Assembly (NCBI RefSeq): GCF_014643535.1 | Contig: NZ_BMJQ01000004.1 | Coordinates: forward strand, 372,001-436,000 | Origin: Aliidongia dinghuensis | GTDB lineage: Bacteria; Pseudomonadota; Alphaproteobacteria; ATCC43930; CGMCC-115725 | Reading direction: 5' to 3' | DNA length: 64,000 bases | Part shown: piece after piece, positions 50,570 through 59,259 of the stretch | How the letters are laid out: each line of letters starts with the position of its first letter | How positions within the stretch are numbered: position 1 is the first letter of the stretch | Position numbers and translations under genes: made by a program | Notes under the pieces: generated by a model | Seen by the model: the letters and a program-made list of their open reading frames with translations, nothing else | What the model was told of the DNA's origin: nothing | Databases searched by the model: none

Positions 50570-52195
50570 ATGTTTACGCAGATCGTGGATCCGACCGGCC
50601 AGCTCTGGCTGTCCTGCCTGGTGGCGCTGGTGCCGGTCGTGCTGCTGCTGGTCTTGCTCGCCGTGTTCCGCGTCTCAGCCTGGCTCGCCGTGCTGATCGG
50701 CTCGCTCGTCACGTTCCTGCTTGCCGCCGCGGTCTGGCACATGCCGACGGGCGACGGCGCCCGGGCCTATCTCTACGGCTCCGCGACGGGCGTCTGGAAT
50801 GTCGACTGGATCACCTTCTGGGGCGCGGTGCTGTTCAACACCTTGTCCGTCACCGGCCTCTTCGAGAATTTCCGGCGCTGGCTCGTGGCACAGGGCAGCG
50901 CCGACGTCCGGGTGCAGACGCTGCTGTTCGCCTGGGCGTTCGGTGCCTTGCTCGAAGGCCTGGTCGGCTTCGGCTATCCCTGGGCGGTCGTGGCGCCGAT
51001 CCTGATCTCGCTCGGTATCGCCGATCTCGACGCGATCCGCGTCGCCGCGATCGCCAACAATGCCCCGGTCTCCTATGGGGCGCTCGGCGCGCCGATCATC
51101 GCGCTTGCGGCGGTCACCGGTTATCCGCTGCTGGCCCTCTCGGCCTCGGTCGGCACGGTCGTAGCCGTGCTCGCGTTGCTGCCGCCCTGGGTGCTGATCT
51201 ATCTCGTCTCCGGCAGGGAAGGGCTCCGGGACGGCTGGCCGCTCGCGATCGTCGCTTCGCTGGGATACATCCTTGGGCAATATCCGGTTGCGGTCTATCT
51301 CGGGCCCTATCTGCCCGACATCGCCGGCGCGATCCTGAGCTTCGTTGCCTTGCTGGCGCTGCTGAAGGTCTGGCGGCCGCAGACCATGCTCGGCTATGGC
51401 GGCCGGCCGCTCGAGGCGTCGGCCGGGGCCGGCGGCGGTCGCCAGCACGGCCTCAGCCCGTCGGAAGTGCTGCTCGCCTGGATGCCGTTCGCCGTGCTGG
51501 TGATCGTCGTGGCGCTCTGGACCGGGCCCTGGTCGCCGCTGCCGCGGGTCAGCTGGTTCCTGGTCAAAGTGACGGCCGCGGCACCGGAGCTCCAGACGAC
51601 CATCGCCGCCGCGTTCAACTTCGCCCCGTGGGTCGGTGGGACGTCGATCCTGGCGGCTTGGCTTATCGTGGCGGTGCTGCTCGGCCTGACCGGCCGGCTC
51701 AAGGTCACGCAGCTCGGCGAAGTGTTCCGCCGCACGTTCCATCAGATGTGGGGTGCGCTGCTCGTCGGCGTCTTCATCTTCGGCCTGGCCTATGTGTTCA
51801 ACTTCTCCGGCATGGCGTCCTCGCTGGCGAAGGGCTTTGCGGACCTCGGCACGGCCTTCGTCGTGGTGGCGCCCATCCTGGGCTTCATCGGCGTGGCGCT
51901 GTCCGGATCGAACACGTCGACGAATGCCATGTTCGGCAAGTTCCAGGCCTTGGTCGGCGCGCAGCTCGGGATGCCGCTCTTGCTGCTGCCGACGCTGAAC
52001 TCGGTCGGTGCCGAGATCGGCAAACCGATCGCACCACAGACCGCGAGCGTCGGCGTTTCGACCAGCCGGTTCGTGCGCAACGAAGGCGAAGTGATCCGGC
52101 ACAATCTCGGCTGGACGATCATTCTGCTGGTCTATCTGATCATCATCGGCGTCGCATTCTATTTCCTCCGTCCGGCGTTGATGGGCGCGCCGTGA
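50570..52195 (+). CDS. lctP: L-lactate permease family transporter
   Basis: 541 residues, about 13 membrane helices. Family motifs: LRWPLLVALVPV-like start (WLSCLVALVPVVLLLVLL), AFGALLEGLVGFGYPWAVVAPILISLG, NNAPVSYGALGAPIIALAAVTGYPL, and the C-terminal ALSGSNTSTNAMFGKFQ with QTASVGVSTSRFVRNEGEVIRHNLGW. It imports lactate or glycolate with protons. The length is normal. No lactate dehydrogenase genes are next to it. Two inverted repeats lie in its upstream region. Confidence 0.9.
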   Translation: MFTQIVDPTGQLWLSCLVALVPVVLLLVLLAVFRVSAWLAVLIGSLVTFLLAAAVWHMPTGDGARAYLYGSATGVWNVDWITFWGAVLFNTLSVTGLFENFRRWLVAQGSADVRVQTLLFAWAFGALLEGLVGFGYPWAVVAPILISLGIADLDAIRVAAIANNAPVSYGALGAPIIALAAVTGYPLLALSASVGTVVAVLALLPPWVLIYLVSGREGLRDGWPLAIVASLGYILGQYPVAVYLGPYLPDIAGAILSFVALLALLKVWRPQTMLGYGGRPLEASAGAGGGRQHGLSPSEVLLAWMPFAVLVIVVALWTGPWSPLPRVSWFLVKVTAAAPELQTTIAAAFNFAPWVGGTSILAAWLIVAVLLGLTGRLKVTQLGEVFRRTFHQMWGALLVGVFIFGLAYVFNFSGMASSLAKGFADLGTAFVVVAPILGFIGVALSGSNTSTNAMFGKFQALVGAQLGMPLLLLPTLNSVGAEIGKPIAPQTASVGVSTSRFVRNEGEVIRHNLGWTIILLVYLIIIGVAFYFLRPALMGAP

Positions 52196-52251
52196 GAGCG
52201 GGCTTGCACCGGACTGCGGGGCGTGGCGCTTGAGCGTCGAGCATTATTTTT

Positions 52252-52267
52252 CATAATATATATTATG
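52252..52267. promoter_or_regulatory. AT-rich 16-bp perfect palindrome
   Basis: CATAATATATATTATG is self-complementary over 16 bp in an otherwise GC-rich genome. It lies 57 bp after lctP and downstream of the interrupted small gene. Could be a protein-binding site; nothing further can be said. Confidence 0.4.
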
Positions 52268-52360
52268 CGACAAATTGGCGTGTTTCGCGCTAAGGCATGA
52301 GACCGCCCTACGCTGCTGGTTCGTGAGCGCGATGCTGTGCCGTTCGGTGAAATCTTCTCT

Positions 52361-52576
52361 TCATCGAACCAGTTTTTCGTAAGGCGGCAGACCGGACTCG
52401 GTGGCCCGAGCCGCTTCTTACAGTTCCTCAAGCTCCTCGGCCAAATTCTCGAAATCGACCAGCCGCAACTGGTCCTCGGGCTCGGTTTCATCCTGTGGCA
52501 GATTGCGAAGACGGCGGATCTCCGTGTCCACTGCCTGGATCACCATCATCAGCGACCGTCCACGGATCTCAGGCAT
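52361..52576 (-). pseudogene. Small gene interrupted by an in-frame TAA
   Basis: ATG at 52576 with AAGGGA six bases upstream. The frame gives 52 residues (MPEIRGRSLMMVIQAVDTEI to ...FENLAEELEEL), highly charged and helical, then TAA at 52420-52418. In the same frame 18 more codons follow (EAARATESGLPPYEKLVR) to a TGA at 52363-52361. The composition runs smoothly across the stop, as if a Tyr codon (TAT/TAC) had become TAA. The intact product would be about 71 residues with a PPYxxLV end, a form I associate with small conserved proteins of unknown function in related bacteria (memory, not checked). It may be a truncated gene or a real shorter one. Confidence 0.5.
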
Positions 52577-52695
52577 CCTCGATCCCTTCTGTGGGCCCCT
52601 GGCCTTCTGTATTGGCCGGATGTAGCATCCATCAGTCAGGTTAAACGCGCGTGGGCGGTACGCAAAGTGCTGGCGGATAACTATCGGGGTTATTT

Positions 52696-53280
52696 GTGAA
52701 TCACATTTCGCATGTTTGCGAGTCCCTGGCAGAAGCTCTTGTTGACGATCCATTTTACCAAGCGGTGACGATCGATTCGTCGGCAGACGAAGGGAAAAGG
52801 CGACTGATTCTCGCTCGATACTTCAACCTTGCCATCGAGGAAGCGACCAGCATTGGCGAAGTTCAATATGCCGGAGGTGACGGTGCTGCAATCTGGGTCA
52901 CCAATGAAGCGAGTGACGGCGATATAGGAAGGTACAGCACGGCCCGGACACGGGCATTGACGAAGCTGCTCGGCGCCGCAGGTTTTGATAATTACGTGAG
53001 CATTTCCAAATCGATGGCGAAGAATGTTCCGACTCACCTTGCCGACGCTTGGTATTTATCCATCTTGGGCGTGCGGCCAGCGGCGCGAGGGCAACGACTG
53101 GCGCATCGTCTCGTCGAATTGACCTTGAGCCGGGCCGATCGACAGGGTGCTACGTGCTTTTTGGAGACCTTTAACCCACTGAGCCTGCCCTTTTATCGGA
53201 GGCTTGGTTTTGATCACGAAATTCGTTGTTTTGAAGAAGTTACGGCTCGTCCCTATTGGATATTAACGCGACATAACTAG
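52696..53280 (+). CDS. GNAT-family N-acetyltransferase
   Basis: 194 residues from a GTG. The acetyl-CoA site is LSILGVRPAARGQRLAHRLVELTL (motif A with RGQRLA in the Q/RxxGxG/A place), and the C-terminal FLETFNPLSLPFYRRLGFDHEIR is motif B. The N-terminal half is less typical. Base composition is visibly lower in GC than the flanking genes and codon use differs, suggesting recent transfer. The stop overlaps the convergent FUSC gene by 4 nt (CTAG). Substrate unknown. Confidence 0.82.
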   Translation: MNHISHVCESLAEALVDDPFYQAVTIDSSADEGKRRLILARYFNLAIEEATSIGEVQYAGGDGAAIWVTNEASDGDIGRYSTARTRALTKLLGAAGFDNYVSISKSMAKNVPTHLADAWYLSILGVRPAARGQRLAHRLVELTLSRADRQGATCFLETFNPLSLPFYRRLGFDHEIRCFEEVTARPYWILTRHN

Positions 53281-55556
53281 AACCCGGCGAGCCGGATCCC
53301 GGCCGCGTGCAGCACGTGGGTCTGGCGCGTGAGGCGCGCGATCTCGTGCTCGAACAGATGGCGCTCAGTCGCGTGTTCGGCGCCTTCGGGGGGCGGCTCG
53401 TCGGGCGTCGCCGGCACCAGCGCCGCGATGTCCGGCGGCGGCGGCAGTTCCGGCGGCGCCATCCGCCGATCGACGGCATCGGCGATGGCGCTCATGGCGC
53501 TGCCGAGCCAGTCGCCCAGCCGCTCGAGCTGCGCCCGCCCCTCGCCCGTCACGAGATCGGTCGGCAGGTATGCCAGTGCCAGCGCCACGCCTGCGAGCCG
53601 CCTGAGGCAGGTGAGGATCGTCGTCGCCGGCTCCTCCTCGCGCCGCGTCCCGGTATGCGGTTCGTCGATCAGGCGCTGCAGCGAGGCTTCGGCATTGTTG
53701 CTGGCCATGCCGGCAACCTGGCGGGGGGCTACCAGACCCGGCCGCGGCTCGCCCGCCACGAACTGGGTGATCGCCGCGAGCGTCAGATCGCGGTTGGTGC
53801 GGATGGCGCGCGCCACTTGCCGCTGCAGCTCGAGCCCCTCGCGCACCGGCCAGAGCAGATAGGCCGCGACCAGGCCCAAGGCACCGCCCAGCAGGCTGTG
53901 CATCGCCCGGAGCGCTGCCAGATAGAGATCGCCGCTGCCGCCGGTCTGGAACAGTTCGGCGACGAGCACGAACTGCGGTGTCAGCAGGAACACGAACAGC
54001 GTGTAGTTGACCGGGCGCAGCGCCATGGTCGCGATGGCGAGCGGGAAAATCACGACCGTGATGGCGATCGGATCGGGCAGCATCCAGCCCAGCAAGGCCG
54101 CGACCAGGCCGCCGGCGACGCTGCCGACGACGCGCTCGACCGTGCGGCGGAACGTCGTCGCCAGATAGGGCTGCAGCACCACGGCGGCCGTGATGGTGAG
54201 CCAATAGCCGCGCGTCAGCAGCAGCGACCGGGTGAGCGCCACCGCGACCGCGGCGGTGATCGCAAGGCGCAGCGCGTGGCGGAACGTAATCGAGCGGAAA
54301 TTGAAGTTGGCCCGGAGCGTCGCCAGGATGTCGCTGAAACGCCGCCCCCGTTCGGCCGGCATGAGCGTCTTCAGCTGGCCGGGCGGCAGTTGGCCGGGTG
54401 ATGCCGGCGGCATATCGGGCGCCACGCCGCGGATCGTCAGCGCGGCATGGCCGGCATAGCCGTCGATGGTCTCGAACAGGCCCGCCGCCTGGCGATAGGC
54501 CGCAAGATCGGCGGTGCCGCGCGGCTCGGCGGCCTCGACCGCCCGGCGCAACCCGCGGGCGGCGGCTCTGATGTCGGTCGTCTGCGGCAGCGGCCCGCCG
54601 GTCATCGCGTCGGCGAGCCCGCGCGTGATGGCGGCGAGGCGGTTCAGCGCCGCATCGACCTGGAAATGGATGTCCGGATGCCGGTCGAGTGCGCTCGCAA
54701 GCTCCAGCACCTCGCTGAGCGCGATCAGGGCGGCGAAGATCTGGTCGATTTCCGCGGCCAGGATGACAAGGCCGGCACCGCGGTCGCTTTGGCCCGGCGC
54801 GCGCCGGCGCGTGTCGGCGAGCGTCGCGCGGGCAGTCTCGATGGCGGCGCGGGTATGGTTGCGCCGCTCGCGCACGAGCCGCCCCCACTCCGCCTCAGAC
54901 GGCGCGCTGCTGCCGTGCACCTGGCCCAGCGCCGCGGCGAAATCTGCAACACTGCGCCAGCACGCGGCGATCGCACGCCTGGACGCGGCATTGGGATGGA
55001 CCGGCCAGAGCACCAGCGCCAGTCCCATGGCCCAGAGCCCGCCGCCGATGGTGAGCGCGCCGCGGAACAGCGCCTCGCGCGGGCTCGGATCCGGGATGCC
55101 GATCGAGACCAGCACATCGGTGGTCAGGAGCACGCCGACGGTGGTGGCAGCGTTGCCGAACAGCCGGATCATGCTGGCGCCGAAGCTCCACAGCAGGACC
55201 AGCAGGACGGCGAGCGGCGTGCTGTCCTGAACCAGGAACGACAGCAGGTTGCCGATGGCGGCGAACAGCGTGAAGCCGCCCATCGAGAGCGAGCGCGTGC
55301 GGTTCGACCCGCCGACGTCGGCGAGGCAGGTCCAGAACCCGATGATCGCGATCCAGTTGAGTTCCGGCCGATGCAGCAGTTCGCCCGCCAGCACCGGCAG
55401 CGCGCTCGCGGTTGCGGCACGCGCACCCGCCGCGAGGCTGATTTCCCTCAGATCCAGCGGCAAGGCCCGATCAAGTCGGCTGCGCCAGTTCCCAGGCGCC
55501 CTTCTCCCGACCAATCCGTCCACGCCACCCATCCCTGTCGCCTGCCCCCGCGACAT
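53277..55556 (-). CDS. FUSC-family (aromatic acid exporter-like) membrane protein
   Basis: About 759 residues from ATG 55556; a GTG at 55604 would add 16. Two blocks of about six membrane helices (residues about 35-165 and 440-560), each followed by a soluble helical domain, as in YccS/AaeB-type FUSC proteins. RSLLLTRGYWLTITAAVVLQPYLATTFRRTVERVVGSVAGGLVAALLGWMLPDP is the diagnostic repeat. ATASALPVLAGELLHRPELNWIAIIGFWTCLADVGG is the first copy. Likely proton-driven export of aromatic carboxylic acids. No AaeA-like adaptor gene is adjacent. Confidence 0.85.
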   Translation of the reverse strand: MSRGQATGMGGVDGLVGRRAPGNWRSRLDRALPLDLREISLAAGARAATASALPVLAGELLHRPELNWIAIIGFWTCLADVGGSNRTRSLSMGGFTLFAAIGNLLSFLVQDSTPLAVLLVLLWSFGASMIRLFGNAATTVGVLLTTDVLVSIGIPDPSPREALFRGALTIGGGLWAMGLALVLWPVHPNAASRRAIAACWRSVADFAAALGQVHGSSAPSEAEWGRLVRERRNHTRAAIETARATLADTRRRAPGQSDRGAGLVILAAEIDQIFAALIALSEVLELASALDRHPDIHFQVDAALNRLAAITRGLADAMTGGPLPQTTDIRAAARGLRRAVEAAEPRGTADLAAYRQAAGLFETIDGYAGHAALTIRGVAPDMPPASPGQLPPGQLKTLMPAERGRRFSDILATLRANFNFRSITFRHALRLAITAAVAVALTRSLLLTRGYWLTITAAVVLQPYLATTFRRTVERVVGSVAGGLVAALLGWMLPDPIAITVVIFPLAIATMALRPVNYTLFVFLLTPQFVLVAELFQTGGSGDLYLAALRAMHSLLGGALGLVAAYLLWPVREGLELQRQVARAIRTNRDLTLAAITQFVAGEPRPGLVAPRQVAGMASNNAEASLQRLIDEPHTGTRREEEPATTILTCLRRLAGVALALAYLPTDLVTGEGRAQLERLGDWLGSAMSAIADAVDRRMAPPELPPPPDIAALVPATPDEPPPEGAEHATERHLFEHEIARLTRQTHVLHAAGIRLAGF

Positions 55557-55654
55557 GATGGCACGGATGCGCCGGCGTCCGGGAGGTGGTTTTGTCGATT
55601 TCACACCGTCTTAACGATGAAAACCGGAGAATGGCGGCACTCCAGGAGACGCTC

Positions 55655-55945
55655 ATGCCCTCGTTCTTCGCCCAGTTGGCCTCATTCATCGCCGGCCCTG
55701 CGAAACCGGCCGCTGCCCCGGCACCCGCTCGTGGCGCCAAACCGCCGGCGGCCGCACCGAAAAGCGCCGAACGTCAGGCTTTGGAACAATCGATCCTGGC
55801 GAATCGGCGCAAGATCCTGACCAACATGGCGGCGATGCAGCAGGAACGCGAAGCCGCGCTCAAGGCGCGCGGCATCTCCAGTCAAGACATGGTGTCGGCC
55901 GCGGAAATCGCGCGCCGCATCCTCCTCGATCAGGGGAATCATTGA
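55655..55945 (+). CDS. Small Ala/Pro-rich protein of unknown function
   Basis: 96 residues from the ATG at 55655 (AGGAG six bases upstream); an in-frame ATG at 55631 lacks a spaced ribosome binding site. A short hydrophobic N-terminus ([11 protein letters not shown]) is followed by an Ala/Pro linker and a charged helix, [34 protein letters not shown]. Not recognised. It stands alone between the FUSC gene (divergent) and dctA. Confidence 0.55.
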   Translation: MPSFFAQLASFIAGPAKPAAAPAPARGAKPPAAAPKSAERQALEQSILANRRKILTNMAAMQQEREAALKARGISSQDMVSAAEIARRILLDQGNH

Positions 55946-56069
55946 CGAACGCAACAATTGCTGCGTCGCAACAAAAACTAATCGTTCCGTTTGTCTGGCG
56001 ATTTCTGTAGGGTCGCGCACCGTTTCACCGAACGGCCCATCCCTTTTGTCAGCCAGCGGAGATTCTTCA

Positions 56070-57374
56070 GTGCCGACAGACGTCGTTGCTTCGGGTCGCA
56101 GGAGCCGCCCGTTCTACAAGAATCTGACCGTCCAGGTTTTGACGGCGATCCTCATCGGCGTTCTGCTGGGTGAGTTCGATCCGGAGCTGGCGAAGCAGCT
56201 GAAGCCGCTCGGCGACATCTTCATCAAGCTGATCAAGCTGGTGATCGCACCGGTGATCTTCCTCACGGTCGTGACCGGCATCTCGCATATGGGCGACATG
56301 AAGAAGGTCGGCCGGGTCGGCGGCAAGGCGCTGCTCTATTTCGAGCTCGTGACGACGATCGCCCTCGCCTTCGGCCTGATCATCGTCAATCTGATCGGTC
56401 CCGGCCGCGGCGCCTCGACCGCGAATGCGAAGATCGACGCGGTCGCAAGCTATGCGGCCCAGGGCAAGGCGTTCGACATTCAGAAGTTCCTGCTCGAACT
56501 CATTCCCGACAATTTCCTCGGTGCCTTCGCCAAGGGTGACCTGATCCCGATCCTGATCATCGCCATCCTGTTCGGCGCGGCCTTGACCCATATGGGCGAG
56601 CGCGGCAAGCCGATCGAGGAATTGCTGGAACGCGTCAGCCACGTGTTCTTCGGCATCATCGGCATCGTCATGTATGCGGCGCCCTTGGGCGCCTTGGGCG
56701 CCATGGCATACACCATCGGCGTCAACGGCGTCGGCGTGCTGGTCAACCTGGGCGAGCTCATGGCTTGCGTCTACCTGACCATGGCGGCATTCGTGCTCCT
56801 GGCGCTCGGCCTGATTGCCAAGTTCTCGGGCTTCAGCATCTTCAAGTTCCTGCGCTACATCACCGAGGAGCTGCTGATCGTGCTCGGCACCTCCTCGTCC
56901 GAGACGGCGCTGCCGCGCCTCATGGACAAGCTCGAGCGCTTCGGCGTGGCGCGCCCAGTCGTGGGCCTGGTCGTGCCGACCGGCTATTCCTTCAATCTCG
57001 ACGGCACCTCGATCTACATGTCCATGGCGACGATCTTCATCGCCCAGGCCTATGGCATCGATCTTTCGATCGGCCAGCAGATCTTCATCCTGAGCGTGCT
57101 CATGGTGACGTCCAAGGGGGCGGCCGGTGTCACCGGCTCCGGCTTCATCACGCTGGCGGCGACGCTGGAGGCGACCAAGATCGTGCCGATCGAGGGCCTG
57201 GCGCTGCTCCTCGGCGTCGATCGCTTCATGTCCGAGGCGCGCGCCATCACCAACATCATCGGCAATGCGGTCGCGGCCGTGGTGATCGGCAAGAACGAGA
57301 AGGCTTTCGACGAGGCAGCGGCCCTGGCAGAATATCGCCGGGCGTTCGACGATCCGTCGATCAGCCGGATCTGA
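56070..57374 (+). CDS. dctA: C4-dicarboxylate:cation symporter DctA
   Basis: 434 residues from a GTG at 56070 (GGAG eight bases upstream); a TTG at 56046 is in frame. Glutamate-transporter fold (DAACS). Motifs: [21 protein letters not shown] (HP1), [18 protein letters not shown] (NMDGT-like helix 7), [19 protein letters not shown] (HP2) and [16 protein letters not shown] (helix 8). It takes up succinate, fumarate and malate. No DctBD genes are adjacent. It is one of two dicarboxylate uptake systems in the window, the other being the TRAP operon. Confidence 0.94.
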   Translation: MPTDVVASGRRSRPFYKNLTVQVLTAILIGVLLGEFDPELAKQLKPLGDIFIKLIKLVIAPVIFLTVVTGISHMGDMKKVGRVGGKALLYFELVTTIALAFGLIIVNLIGPGRGASTANAKIDAVASYAAQGKAFDIQKFLLELIPDNFLGAFAKGDLIPILIIAILFGAALTHMGERGKPIEELLERVSHVFFGIIGIVMYAAPLGALGAMAYTIGVNGVGVLVNLGELMACVYLTMAAFVLLALGLIAKFSGFSIFKFLRYITEELLIVLGTSSSETALPRLMDKLERFGVARPVVGLVVPTGYSFNLDGTSIYMSMATIFIAQAYGIDLSIGQQIFILSVLMVTSKGAAGVTGSGFITLAATLEATKIVPIEGLALLLGVDRFMSEARAITNIIGNAVAAVVIGKNEKAFDEAAALAEYRRAFDDPSISRI

Positions 57375-57427
57375 CCCACGCGACGACCACACGCCACGAC
57401 GACCCGCCACGACCCAGACGAGGACCG

Positions 57428-58258
57428 ATGTCGATACCACCGCCGTCCGGGACCGGCATCGACCGCCTGCTCCGCATCATGGCGCAGCTCCGCTCGAAAG
57501 ACGGCGGCTGTCCCTGGGACATCGAGCAGGATTTCTCGACCATCGCGCCCTACACGATCGAGGAAGCCTATGAAGTGGCCGACGCGATCGAGAAGCGCGA
57601 CATGCCGGCGCTCAAGGACGAGCTGGGCGACCTCTTGTTCCAGGTCGTGTTCCACGGTCGCATGGCCGAGGAAGCGGGCCTGTTCGGCTTCGAGGAGATC
57701 GCCGACGCGATCTCGGAGAAGATGGTCCGCCGGCACCCGCATGTGTTCACCAGCGAAGCCGGCGACGGGACGGCGGTCGCGACCGCGGCGGATCAGACGG
57801 TCAATTGGGAGCGCATGAAGGCGGCCGAGCGCGCAAGCCAGGCGCAGGAGGCCGAGCGCCACAGCGCGCTCGACGGCGTCATTGCCGGCCTCCCCGCTTT
57901 GACCCGCGCCGTCAAGATCCAGAAGCGCGCGGCCCGCGTCGGCTTCGACTGGACCGAGCCTGCGCCGATCCTCGACAAGATCGAGGAAGAGATCGACGAG
58001 CTCAGGGCCGAGCTTACGAACGGCGCTGCCGCCGAGCGGATCGAGGATGAGCTGGGCGACCTCATCTTCGCCCTTGCCAACCTGGCGCGCCGGCTCGACC
58101 TCGACGCCGAAGGCGCCCTCCGACGCGCGACAGCCAAGTTCGAGCGCCGCTTCCGCGCGATGGAAGCGCTGGCCACCGCCGAAGGGCGTCCGTTCGACAG
58201 CCTGCCGCTCGACGAGCAGGACGCGCTCTGGAACCGCGTCAAGGCGAATGAGGGCTGA
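57428..58258 (+). CDS. mazG: Nucleoside triphosphate pyrophosphohydrolase MazG
   Basis: 276 residues from ATG 57428 with GAGG five bases upstream. Two MazG domains: CPWDIEQDFSTIAPYTIEEAYEVADAIEKRDMPALKDELGDLLFQVVFHG in the first, with the EExxE-12-ExxD metal motif, and GFDWTEPAPILDKIEEEIDELRAELTN then IEDELGDLIFALANLARRL in the second. Hydrolyses all (d)NTPs and damps stress signalling. It overlaps the next gene by 11 bases. In many alphaproteobacteria it follows hflX; here hflX is 5 kb away on the other strand. Confidence 0.95.
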   Translation: MSIPPPSGTGIDRLLRIMAQLRSKDGGCPWDIEQDFSTIAPYTIEEAYEVADAIEKRDMPALKDELGDLLFQVVFHGRMAEEAGLFGFEEIADAISEKMVRRHPHVFTSEAGDGTAVATAADQTVNWERMKAAERASQAQEAERHSALDGVIAGLPALTRAVKIQKRAARVGFDWTEPAPILDKIEEEIDELRAELTNGAAAERIEDELGDLIFALANLARRLDLDAEGALRRATAKFERRFRAMEALATAEGRPFDSLPLDEQDALWNRVKANEG

Positions 58259-58643
58259 AACGGTGACCTTCGGCCGTGGGCCCCGGGTCGTCCCGGCCCT
58301 CCTTGCTCGCGACCTCTCAGAGACAGCCGCGTTCTACGGCCGACTGGGCTTCTCGATCGAATGGCCGGACGGTGATCGTCGTCCCGCACATCGGCTGCGG
58401 GTAGAGCGCGACGGCATCGCCCTGTTCTTCTTCGACGAGCCAATCGGGACGGCCACCGATCCTGCCCTGTCCGGCACAATCTACGCGTTCCCCGAAAGCG
58501 TCGACGCGCTCGCTGAGGAATGGCGGGACAAGGTCGCGTTTCTTTGGGGCCCCGAATTGATGCCCTATGGACTCTACGAGTTCGGCATTGCCGATCCAAA
58601 CGGCTATTGCCTCGCCTTCGCCGAGCGCCGGTCGAGCTTGTGA
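58248..58643 (+). CDS. VOC/glyoxalase-fold protein (bleomycin-resistance-like)
   Basis: 131 residues. ATG at 58248 lies inside the end of mazG. VVPALLARDLSETAAFYGRLGFSIEW is the typical start of a VOC domain, and LRVERDGIALFFFDEP, LMPYGLYEFGIADPNGYCLAFAER give the paired beta-alpha-beta modules; the Glu in YEFGIADPNG is the usual metal ligand. Members bind or modify bleomycin-like drugs or catalyse small reactions. Activity unknown. Confidence 0.78.
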   Translation: MRAETVTFGRGPRVVPALLARDLSETAAFYGRLGFSIEWPDGDRRPAHRLRVERDGIALFFFDEPIGTATDPALSGTIYAFPESVDALAEEWRDKVAFLWGPELMPYGLYEFGIADPNGYCLAFAERRSSL

Positions 58644-58716
58644 TCTCCCTCACAGAGCCACGATACAGTTCGAAATAGAGTTCGATCGTCACAAACCCGT
58701 ATAGCGGGAGGCGATC

Positions 58717-59193
58717 ATGGCGAAATGTTCAGGCTGGTACTACAAGGGGCCCGCGTGGCATCAGAACAGCCTCGTCGCGGTCAACGCCGATAGCCGGAGC
58801 GGCAAGGAGACTCGGAAAGATCTCCTGGGCCTCGGCAGCAATGAGGATGCGAAGGCCTTCATCGGGGCGCTCGACTACATCGCGCGCCTCGGCATCGAGG
58901 GAAAGGACGGCAAAAGCCGTGATCCGTTCGGCTGTGCCGAGCCCGATGCTGTCTACCAGCTGCTCAAGCTCGGTGCCGAGATCAACCAGATCTTCATCAG
59001 CCAGACACGCGAGAGCCGGGTTTCGACGTACTGGCGCGACGCCGGCGAAGAATATGACGTCTACCTGAAACCCTGCCCGTGCTGCCGCCTGTGGCTCAGC
59101 GCCGAACATCGGGCCGGGTACTTCATGATCGACATCAAGGAGCTTTATCGCCTGCGGGATCTCAACAGCAAGGCGACCACGTCCGACAAGTGA
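58717..59193 (+). CDS. Hypothetical protein with C-terminal CPCC motif
   Basis: 158 residues with a strong ribosome binding site (GGGAGG) at the right distance. No known domain was recognised. The sequence is hydrophilic and globular in look (KDLLGLGSNEDAKAFIGALDYIARLG; AVYQLLKLGAEINQIFISQTRESR). Near the end it has C120-P-C122-C123, which with C4 or C73 might bind a metal. A strong terminator-like hairpin follows its stop. Confidence 0.6.
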   Translation: MAKCSGWYYKGPAWHQNSLVAVNADSRSGKETRKDLLGLGSNEDAKAFIGALDYIARLGIEGKDGKSRDPFGCAEPDAVYQLLKLGAEINQIFISQTRESRVSTYWRDAGEEYDVYLKPCPCCRLWLSAEHRAGYFMIDIKELYRLRDLNSKATTSDK

Positions 59194-59196
59194 CCC

Positions 59197-59228
59197 AGGA
59201 GCCCGCTGCAAGCCGGCAGCGGGCTCCT
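59197..59228. terminator. Perfect 13-bp stem-loop between convergent genes
   Basis: Arms 59197-59209 (AGGAGCCCGCTGC) and 59216-59228 with a 6-base loop, 4 bases after the stop of the CPCC gene and 31 bases from the end of the TonB-receptor gene. Serves both directions. Confidence 0.8.
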
Positions 59229-59259
59229 GCGGCGACGGTGCATGATCACGTCCCGGCCG

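Noticed and set aside
52337-52699. Plus-strand frame of 120 codons upstream of the GNAT gene
   Set aside because: It runs antisense to the better-supported small interrupted gene, has no ribosome binding site and reads as low-quality sequence.
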